From the NCBI RefSeq assembly GCF_001548375.1, contig NZ_AP017295.1:930001-994000 (forward strand): 64,000 bases of DNA. Reading direction: 5' to 3'. This document shows positions 29,108-35,628 of the stretch, piece after piece. The notes below the pieces were generated by a model. It was given only the letters and a program-made list of their open reading frames with translations, searched no databases and was not told the DNA's origin. This DNA is from Nostoc sp. NIES-3756. GTDB taxonomy: Bacteria; Cyanobacteriota; Cyanobacteriia; Cyanobacteriales; Nostocaceae. Made by a program: the position numbers and the translations under genes. The stretch's first letter is position 1, and every line of letters begins with the position of its first letter.

Positions 29108-29470
29108 ATGATGATGATGATGACTGAAATGATGACTGCCGAAATGCAAGCCTGTATGAAAGCTTGTATGGACTGTCATAAAATGTGCATGGAAACCATG
29201 ACTTACTGCATGAGTAAGGGTGGTATGCACATGGATATGGGCATGATGGGCATGATGCGTGATTGCTCAGAAATGTGCATGATGTGCATGAATATGATGA
29301 TGGGCGGTTCCGAATTTATGGGACGCACTTGTATGCTGTGTGCGGAAATGTGCGATCGCTGTGCCATGATGTGCGAACAAATGACCGATGATCAAATGAT
29401 GATGGATTGTGCAATGGCTTGTCGCAAATGTGCAGAAGCTTGTAGATCCATGCAAATGATGCCTGCTTAA
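29108..29470 (+). CDS. Met/Cys-rich four-helix-bundle copper-storage-type protein (Csp/DUF326)
   Basis: A 120-residue protein with 41 methionines and 17 cysteines by my count. Cysteines are spaced in helix-compatible CxxxC patterns ('CMKACMDCHKMC', 'CAEMCDRCAMMC', 'CAMACRKCAEACRSM'). This matches DUF326/Csp proteins, whose Cys-lined four-helix bundle stores many Cu(I) ions; Csp3-like members are cytosolic. There is no signal peptide. The ATG at 29108 follows GAGG (29096-29099). Four more in-frame ATG codons follow at once, so the exact start is uncertain by up to four residues. The extreme Met content is unusual even for the family. Confidence 0.82.
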   Translation: MMMMMTEMMTAEMQACMKACMDCHKMCMETMTYCMSKGGMHMDMGMMGMMRDCSEMCMMCMNMMMGGSEFMGRTCMLCAEMCDRCAMMCEQMTDDQMMMDCAMACRKCAEACRSMQMMPA

Positions 29471-29510
29471 TTCCATAACTTAGCAGAAGTTTATCTGCAA
29501 CCTAATATTC

Positions 29511-29546
29511 AAGCGCTCAGGCTGTTTAGTCTGGGCGCTTGAAGTT
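29511..29546 (+). terminator. Terminator-like hairpin after the copper-storage-type gene
   Basis: AAGCGCTCAG pairs with CTGGGCGCTT (29511-29520 and 29531-29540), followed by GAAGTTT. It is closely related to the hairpin at 4566-4606. Confidence 0.6.
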
Positions 29547-29619
29547 TAAATGGTGGGAGAGATGAGGGAGATACTAAGAGTGTTGTTTAAATAGCCACGA
29601 CAATGAGCAATTCAGGTTA

Positions 29620-29676
29620 AATTCGTAATTACGTAGGCGCAAGCCTTGTCGCAGACTATTACGAATTACGAATTAT
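29620..29676. repeat. ACGAATTA repeat with GGCGCAAGCC core
   Basis: TTCGTAATTACGTA, then GGCGCAAGCCTTG, then tandem ACGAATT units. A near copy is at 38210-38262, and a variant with a different core is at 56084-56160. It ends just before the start codon of the CBS-HEPN gene. Confidence 0.8.
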
Positions 29677-29680
29677 GTAG

Positions 29681-30478
29681 ATGAAACACTTAAAATCCCG
29701 TTCTCAAGACTTGCGGGGCTTGTTTGAGAACAATATCACAATTGAATATGTGGCAGAACCCTTAAAAGCTGTAGCAGCTGAGGCGGAAGTAGCAGAGGTG
29801 TTAGGCTGGATGCGATCGCAAGATTTTGACGTAGTTGGTGTAGAGACGGGAGAGACTATCACTGGCTATGTTGAACGCTCTAGTTTAATGCAAGTCAAAT
29901 CTGGTAAGTGCGGTGACTATCAGCGTGTGTTTCATCCCAAGGAACTGATTGCTATTTCTACACCGTTGATGAAGTTGCTACCTGTTTTGCAACGAAATCC
30001 ACGTTTATTTGTCCTTGATTGTAATCAGGTAAGTGGCATTATTACCTGTGGGGACTTGCAGAAAGCACCTGTGAGGATGCTGCTATTTGGTTTAGTGACT
30101 TTGCTGGAAATGAACCTGCTTAGGTTAGTACGGCTTTACTATCCTCAAGATTCTTGGCAGAATTTTCTTAAACCTGAGCGTTTAGAAGCTGCACGACGAC
30201 TATGGAAAGAAAGTCAAGAAAGAAACGAAGCCACAGATTTATTAGATTACCTCCAGTTTTGTGACAAACGAGAGTTAGTATTACATCAACCAGAACTACT
30301 AGAACAGCTAGAACTCAAATCAAAACGCTCTGGCGAACGCTTCTTAAAATCTGCTGAACAATTGCGAAATCGATTAGCACACGCCCAAAGTTTAGTTAGT
30401 GGTTCTTCGTGGAGTGATTTAATTTCTCTAGCCGAGGCGATGGAAAAGTTATTAATTCGCTGTGAGGAAATAGAGTAG
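29681..30478 (+). CDS. CBS-pair protein with a C-terminal HEPN-like domain
   Basis: A 265-residue protein. Residues about 20-130 look like a CBS pair ('DFDVVGVETGETITGYVERSSL' in parts: VVGVETGETITGYVER; and 'LFVLDCNQVSGIITCGDLQ'), a usual nucleotide-sensing module. The C-terminal part is all-helical and has 'LRNRLAHAQ', with Arg229-x4-His234, the RxxxxH signature of HEPN ribonucleases. The combination suggests nucleotide-controlled RNA cleavage. The HEPN call rests on one motif and the helical context, so it is inference. No toxin-antitoxin partner adjoins it. Confidence 0.65.
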   Translation: MKHLKSRSQDLRGLFENNITIEYVAEPLKAVAAEAEVAEVLGWMRSQDFDVVGVETGETITGYVERSSLMQVKSGKCGDYQRVFHPKELIAISTPLMKLLPVLQRNPRLFVLDCNQVSGIITCGDLQKAPVRMLLFGLVTLLEMNLLRLVRLYYPQDSWQNFLKPERLEAARRLWKESQERNEATDLLDYLQFCDKRELVLHQPELLEQLELKSKRSGERFLKSAEQLRNRLAHAQSLVSGSSWSDLISLAEAMEKLLIRCEEIE

Positions 30479-30482
30479 TTGA

Positions 30483-30507
30483 GTTCGTAGTAAAGACTTT
30501 AGTCTTT
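30483..30507 (+). repeat. Dispersed repeat, inverted copy
   Basis: GTTCGTAGTAAAGACTTTAG, then TCTTT. It is the reverse complement of 28493-28518 with a few differences, directly after the CBS-HEPN stop. Confidence 0.75.
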
Positions 30508-30624
30508 CTTTCAGGCCTATAACCGCTTACTACAAATTTTATAAACTAAATTCAAGTGTTCTTACCTTCCAATTACGCTAAATTTGCACATAGTGCATAT
30601 AATTTCAGCGTGGAGGAAAAGCTC

Positions 30625-31632
30625 ATGAAAGCCGTTGTGATGACAGCGCCGGGAAATCCTGATGTATTGCAATTACAGGAAATCCCAAACCCTGGTGTTC
30701 CGGTGGGAAGCACAGAACTCTTAGTCCGCTTGGTAGCGGCTGGCATTAACCCCATAGATACTAAACTACGTAAACGTGGTACTTTTTACCCAGATAAAAT
30801 GCCTGCTATTTTAGGATGTGATGGTGCAGGTATTGTAGAAGCTGTGGGAGCAGGTGTACAGCGTTTTCGTATGGGAGATGCTGTATATTTCTGCAATGGC
30901 GGTTTAGGCGGACATCAAGGTAATTACGCGGAATATACTGTAGTTGATGAACGCTTTACTGCACATAAACCAGATTCTCTCTCCTTTGCTGAAGCCGCAG
31001 GTGCGCCTCTGGTACTCATCACTGCGTGGGAAGCTTTATATGAAAGAGGAAGATTAGAACCAGGAGAGAAAGTTTTAATCCATGCGGGTGCGGGTGGTGT
31101 TGGCCATGTAGCAATTCAATTGGCGAAACTGAAAGGCGCGAGTGTCGCCACTACCGTTAGTTCTGAAGACAAGGCGCGTTTTGTGAAACAATTGGGCGCT
31201 GATCATGTCATCAATTATAAACAGACAGACTTTGCCCAAGCTGCTTTAGATTGGACTAATGGCGAAGGTGTGGATTTAGCTTTTGATACTGTTGGCGGCG
31301 AAACCTTTTACAAAACCTTTCCCGCAGTGCGGATATACGGCGATATTGTGACGATTCTTGAACCAGATGCAAATACAGTTTGGAAGGTGGCGAGAAACCG
31401 TAACTTGCGGATTGGTTTGGAATTAATGCTAACACCGATGTTGTTAAACTTAGTTGAATTGCAAGAACATCACGCAGAAATTTTAACAGAATGTGCCGAC
31501 TGGATTGATCAGGGTAAGTTAAAAATCCATGTCAGCCATAAATTTCCCTTGGAAGATGCAGTTAAGGCACATCAATTACTTGAATCTGGGAGTATTGCGG
31601 GTAAAATTGTTCTGCTCCTTAGCGATGAATAA
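30625..31632 (+). CDS. Zinc-independent quinone oxidoreductase (MDR superfamily)
   Basis: A 335-residue protein from ATG 30625, which has a good ribosome binding site GGAGG at 30612-30616; a longer frame from 30556 lacks one. Medium-chain dehydrogenase/reductase features are 'MKAVVMTAPGNPDVLQLQE', 'GINPIDTKLR', 'GCDGAGIVEAVG', and the nucleotide motif 'VLIHAGAGGVGHVAIQLAK'. The structural-zinc cysteines are missing, which points to the quinone oxidoreductase/zeta-crystallin branch using NADPH. The physiological substrate is unknown. Confidence 0.85.
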   Translation: MKAVVMTAPGNPDVLQLQEIPNPGVPVGSTELLVRLVAAGINPIDTKLRKRGTFYPDKMPAILGCDGAGIVEAVGAGVQRFRMGDAVYFCNGGLGGHQGNYAEYTVVDERFTAHKPDSLSFAEAAGAPLVLITAWEALYERGRLEPGEKVLIHAGAGGVGHVAIQLAKLKGASVATTVSSEDKARFVKQLGADHVINYKQTDFAQAALDWTNGEGVDLAFDTVGGETFYKTFPAVRIYGDIVTILEPDANTVWKVARNRNLRIGLELMLTPMLLNLVELQEHHAEILTECADWIDQGKLKIHVSHKFPLEDAVKAHQLLESGSIAGKIVLLLSDE

Positions 31633-31644
31633 GCCAAAATTCCA

Positions 31645-33831
31645 TTGCCTAAATCGTTTACTTGCTGGAAATTATTGATAAGTTTGTGTGCGTTGTTATT
31701 GTTGTTGCTACCTTTACCAGTTTGGGCGGCTCCTGTACAACCAGAACGCACACCTTTAACTTTAGAATTATTACAAGAAAGATTGCGATCGCCAATTCTC
31801 CGCGAAGGTAATTTAACAGTAGATTTGCGGCAAATGGTAATTGATTTGCGTCCAGAAAACCCCAGCTTTCGTGATGCTTTTTATCAATTGTTGCGGAAGG
31901 AATTACAAAAAACTGGTGCAAAACCTCTAGGTTTAGATTTAAGTTATTCCCTAATTCAAGGGGATTTTGTTGGTAGTGATTTGGGTTTGAGAACACCTTT
32001 ATATGCTCAAGCTATTGCTCCCATCTTCACCGCCACCGAACAAGCACAATTAGAACGTCTCCGCCTTGTCTGCTTGCAATCATTAGCTGTAGGTTTACCC
32101 CATTCTAGAGACTGTCGATCACTCTTAGGTACTCAATCACCATCATCCAGTGATGTGACAGTTTTTCGTGGTGTATTAACACTAGAGCAAACCCGTTTTA
32201 ATGGCGAAGTCACCTTTGCCAATACGTTCTTTCTACAATCTGTTGATGCCAAAAATGCCATATTCTTACAACCTGTTAATTGGAACGAAGCTAGATTTAG
32301 CCGTCCAGTCAACTTTACTAATGCTAGTTTTCGACAAGTCAGTAATTTTCAAGATAGTATTTTTTTTGATAAAGCTAATTTCAAACAAGTCCAATTTCAA
32401 GAAACTGCTAATTTCCAAGGAACTAACTTTGAAAATAGTACTAACTTTCAACAAGCTTATTTTAAGCAGTTATCCAAATTTAATAGTGTACAGTGGCAAG
32501 AGAAAGCTGACTTTTCCGGTGTTAGATTTGCTAATCAAGCAAGATTTACAAGAGGTAATTTTAATCAAGCACTCTCCTTAACAGAAACCACTTTCGAGCA
32601 AGCCGTCATTTTTCGTGAAGCCTTATTTAATCAACCAGTCGATTTACGTGGTGCAAGTATTCTCAACCAAGCAGATTTTAGCGATGCTGTTTTTTCGCAA
32701 GAAGCATTCTTGAATGTACCAGGATTAACATTTAATTCTAATCAAGCCAAAATTTTAGGTAATCCTGGACAAATTGGGAAAATGTTTAATGTTCCTACGT
32801 TGCAAGGTAATCAAAATGTCTTGCGTAATTTAGGTCAGAATTTTCGACAACAGCAGCAAGTCGCCGATGCTAATCAATTAGAATACACCAAACAGCAACT
32901 CCGTCTCAAAGAGTTAACTAAACGTTTAATCGGGACAAATATTAATAGTGCATCTGTAACAAGTTTAATTAATTTAGGTTTTTCACTCACGCAAGCAAAT
33001 GTAATTATCCAACGTCGTGAAATCAAACCATTTCGTAACAGCAGTGAGTTACTAAGTTTAGCAGATATAGATTTAGAAACATATACCAAACTGGGCGATC
33101 GCCTTGTCGTAGCCGAACCTCTATCTATAGGAAATTTGATGCTAGAAGCCTTACAGTGGTTGGCATTGAGTGTATTACTATTGTTGAGTGGTTATGGAAC
33201 AAGTTTTTGGTTAGTGTTTGGAGTAGGAGGAGTCATTATAGCCTATTTCGGCTTACTCTTTTGGTTAGTAGACCGTGTGCGTCGTCTACGTCCGATAGCA
33301 ATTATTCCCACATATTACGAAACTGTTTGTATATTAATTAGTTTTATTTGTTTAGAATTGATTAGTTTATTAGCTATTTTTCAGAACGCCGAACAGCCTC
33401 TACTTACTCTATTGTGTATTCTCTTAATTATTGTTCCTGTACCAGTAGGTTTATTAATTCGCCTTTATCAACAAGGTCGTTATCATGATTTATTGAAAGT
33501 TTCTTACTTCACCGAAGATGGAACCTTCCGCCAACTACGGCTACTAATTGGACGTTTACCAGTCATTCCCCGCAATCAAACCTTTCGGGAAAGATATATG
33601 CCATTACTTAGCGATCGCCGTTGGAACTGGCTCAATTATTATGATTTTAGTCTCAATAATTTAGTTAAATTAGGCTTCAACGATATCCGCCTACGCGATG
33701 AACACCTACCAGGACTTGTTGCTACTCTAGCTTGGTATCAATGGACTTTAGGTTTACTCTACATCACCCTAGTTTTGTGGACATTATCGCGTACTATACC
33801 AGGCTTAAATTTATTAATTTATCTCAAATAG
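31645..33831 (+). CDS. Membrane protein with pentapeptide repeats and a helix-hairpin-helix domain
   Basis: A 728-residue protein with a TTG start at 31645; an in-frame TAA at 31630 limits the start. A signal peptide (residues 1-28, 'LLLLLPLPVWA') leads to a mature part with A/F-x-x-x-F pentapeptide-type repeats (about residues 170-350, e.g. 'FSRPVNFTNASFRQVSNF'), forming a beta-helix. Next is a ComEA-type HhH-like segment ('INSASVTSLINLGFSLTQA', then 'FRNSSELLSLADI', about 430-490). The C-terminal third has several transmembrane helices. This combination is unusual. No function is known to me. It follows the oxidoreductase by 12 bp, so they may be cotranscribed. Confidence 0.75.
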   Translation: MPKSFTCWKLLISLCALLLLLLPLPVWAAPVQPERTPLTLELLQERLRSPILREGNLTVDLRQMVIDLRPENPSFRDAFYQLLRKELQKTGAKPLGLDLSYSLIQGDFVGSDLGLRTPLYAQAIAPIFTATEQAQLERLRLVCLQSLAVGLPHSRDCRSLLGTQSPSSSDVTVFRGVLTLEQTRFNGEVTFANTFFLQSVDAKNAIFLQPVNWNEARFSRPVNFTNASFRQVSNFQDSIFFDKANFKQVQFQETANFQGTNFENSTNFQQAYFKQLSKFNSVQWQEKADFSGVRFANQARFTRGNFNQALSLTETTFEQAVIFREALFNQPVDLRGASILNQADFSDAVFSQEAFLNVPGLTFNSNQAKILGNPGQIGKMFNVPTLQGNQNVLRNLGQNFRQQQQVADANQLEYTKQQLRLKELTKRLIGTNINSASVTSLINLGFSLTQANVIIQRREIKPFRNSSELLSLADIDLETYTKLGDRLVVAEPLSIGNLMLEALQWLALSVLLLLSGYGTSFWLVFGVGGVIIAYFGLLFWLVDRVRRLRPIAIIPTYYETVCILISFICLELISLLAIFQNAEQPLLTLLCILLIIVPVPVGLLIRLYQQGRYHDLLKVSYFTEDGTFRQLRLLIGRLPVIPRNQTFRERYMPLLSDRRWNWLNYYDFSLNNLVKLGFNDIRLRDEHLPGLVATLAWYQWTLGLLYITLVLWTLSRTIPGLNLLIYLK

Positions 33832-33832
33832 A

Positions 33833-33860
33833 AAAACCGGGAAAACTAGATTCCCCGGTT
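33833..33860 (-). terminator. Terminator of fbaA
   Basis: Read on the minus strand: AACCGGG, a 12-nt loop, CCCGGTT, then TTTCT. It lies between convergent genes; the T tract favours termination of the fbaA transcript. Confidence 0.75.
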
Positions 33861-33926
33861 GATTTATATCAATATCAAAAATTTTGCAGAAGCAAATAAT
33901 TGCCTCTATTAACTTTTTGACTAAAA

Positions 33927-35006
33927 TTAAACCTTAGCAGCAGCCTTGGTAACAGCGTTGAGTTCACCTTTAGCATACTTAGCAGCAAACTCTTCCAAAG
34001 AAACTTGCTTAATCTTGCTAGCGTTACCAGCAGTACCAAATTGTTGATAGCGTTCAGCACAAACCTTCTGCATATATGTAATGGAAGGCTTGAGGAAGTG
34101 ACGGGGGTCAAATTCTTTGGGATTTTTTGCTAAAGCTTCACGCACAGCTGCGGTGATAGCCAAACGGTTGTCGGTGTCGATGTTTACTTTACGAACACCG
34201 CTCTTGATACCTTTTTGGATTTCTTCTACAGGTACACCGTAGGTTTCAGGAATAGCACCACCGTACTCGTTAATCAAAGCGATTAAATCTTCAGGTACAG
34301 AAGAAGAACCGTGCATTACCAAGTGGGTGTTAGGTAGACGGCGGTGAATTTCTTCAATGCGGCTAATTGCCAAAATTTCCCCAGTGGGTTTGCGGGTAAA
34401 CTTGTAAGCACCGTGGCTAGTACCGATAGCTACAGCCAAAGCGTCTACTTGAGTTGCTTCTACGAAGCTAACTGCTTCATCTGGGTCAGTTAAGAGTTGA
34501 GAATGGTCAAGAGTACCTTCAAAACCGTGTCCATCTTCAGCTTCACCAGCGCCGGTTTCTAGAGAACCCAAGCAACCGAGTTCACCTTCAACGCTTACGC
34601 CCAAAGCATGAGCTACATTTACAACTTCGCGGGTAACATTAACGTTGTACTCGAAACTGGCAGGTGTCTTTGCATCAGCTTCCAAGGAACCATCCATCAT
34701 TACGCTGGTGAAGTTGTTCTTGATGGCTGAGTAGCAGGTAGAAGGAGCATTACCATGATCCTGGTGCATGACAATGGGAATATGAGGATAGGTTTCTACC
34801 GCAGCCAAAATCAAGTGGCGGAGGAAGTTTTCACCTGCATAATTACGAGCGCCACGAGAAGCTTGCAAAATTACGGGGCTATCTGTCTCGGCAGCAGCCT
34901 TTAGGATTGCCTGAATCTGCTCCAAATTGTTAACGTTGAAAGCTGGGATGCCGTAACCGTTCTCAGCCGCGTGATCCAAAAGCAGCCGCAATGGTACAAG
35001 CGCCAT
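33927..35006 (-). CDS. fbaA: Class II fructose-1,6-bisphosphate aldolase
   Basis: A 359-residue zinc aldolase of the Calvin-cycle type (CbbA/FbaA). Motifs are '[17 protein letters not shown]', '[14 protein letters not shown]', '[18 protein letters not shown]' (zinc/catalytic residues), 'SVMMDGSL', 'VEGELGCLG', '[12 protein letters not shown]', '[11 protein letters not shown]' and '[11 protein letters not shown]'. It works in the Calvin cycle and gluconeogenesis on FBP and possibly sedoheptulose bisphosphate. It is monocistronic with a long upstream region. Codon use looks biased to the frequent codons, consistent with high expression. Confidence 0.95.
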   Translation of the reverse strand: MALVPLRLLLDHAAENGYGIPAFNVNNLEQIQAILKAAAETDSPVILQASRGARNYAGENFLRHLILAAVETYPHIPIVMHQDHGNAPSTCYSAIKNNFTSVMMDGSLEADAKTPASFEYNVNVTREVVNVAHALGVSVEGELGCLGSLETGAGEAEDGHGFEGTLDHSQLLTDPDEAVSFVEATQVDALAVAIGTSHGAYKFTRKPTGEILAISRIEEIHRRLPNTHLVMHGSSSVPEDLIALINEYGGAIPETYGVPVEEIQKGIKSGVRKVNIDTDNRLAITAAVREALAKNPKEFDPRHFLKPSITYMQKVCAERYQQFGTAGNASKIKQVSLEEFAAKYAKGELNAVTKAAAKV

Positions 35007-35628
35007 AGATAGTCCTCCTAATGTGGTTGTCAGCTAGTCGGTGTGAGAGCAGCGTATTAGTTACGCTAATTCTTAAGAGTTTTTTCAACTTATAGGAAAT
35101 TATAACTAGAGTCGGGTGTTTATGTTGAAAAAGTTTACGTCTTTACTAATCAAGATGCCTTATGCTTGATTTGGACTACTGTCAAGTATGCTACGTTACA
35201 GATATAAGCTTTGGTAGTTTGTAATCCTAGATAGTTGCCTGTAGGTACTATTCTCTGCATCAAAAATTAAGCATTCCCGCCTGAAGCAAAAGCTGGCGAT
35301 CGCTACTGTAATGATTCAGAATTATCAGTGCTATAGTGCGCGCCTAGTGTGATGAACTAAGATTTGCGATCGCTCTGCTGATTTTCCATCACTATTGAGT
35401 CAGACCAAAACGTTAATCAGATGATGGCGATAGCTCTACTCATTTTCCATCACAATCGAGCCACACCACAACGTTAATTGGTCGCTCCTGTGATGACTCA
35501 GAATTATCAGTGCCACAGTCCGCGCCTGAATTATGACAGTATTTTTGTCAAAAAAATCGAGTTGCCAGAGGCGACAACAAAGGAAAAAAGAACAAGTGTA
35601 AAGGATAAAAGGACTAAAGTAACAAGGG
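35007..35628. other. Intergenic region with nested direct repeats
   Basis: 622 bp upstream of fbaA and downstream of the caspase-like gene. The part next to fbaA is AT-rich leader DNA with a GTA-N8-TAC sequence at 35186-35199 but no matching -10 box. From 35312 to 35535 there are imperfect repeats. An outer unit with CAGAATTATCAGTGC occurs at 35317 and 35499. An inner unit (GCGATxGCTCTxCT, ATTTTCCATCAC, AACGTTAAT) occurs at 35366-35417 and 35427-35478. No ORF looks real. No DGR template repeat was seen. Confidence 0.65.

Noticed and set aside
35186..35199. GTA-N8-TAC NtcA-like box upstream of fbaA
   Set aside because: No TA-N3-T box at 22-23 bp; such boxes are expected by chance about 16 times in a window of this size.
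35440..35628. Search for a DGR template repeat or RT next to the caspase-FGE gene
   Set aside because: No copy of the variable-region framework (for example GGTTTTCGTGT) and no RT motif (YxDD) was found here or elsewhere in the window.
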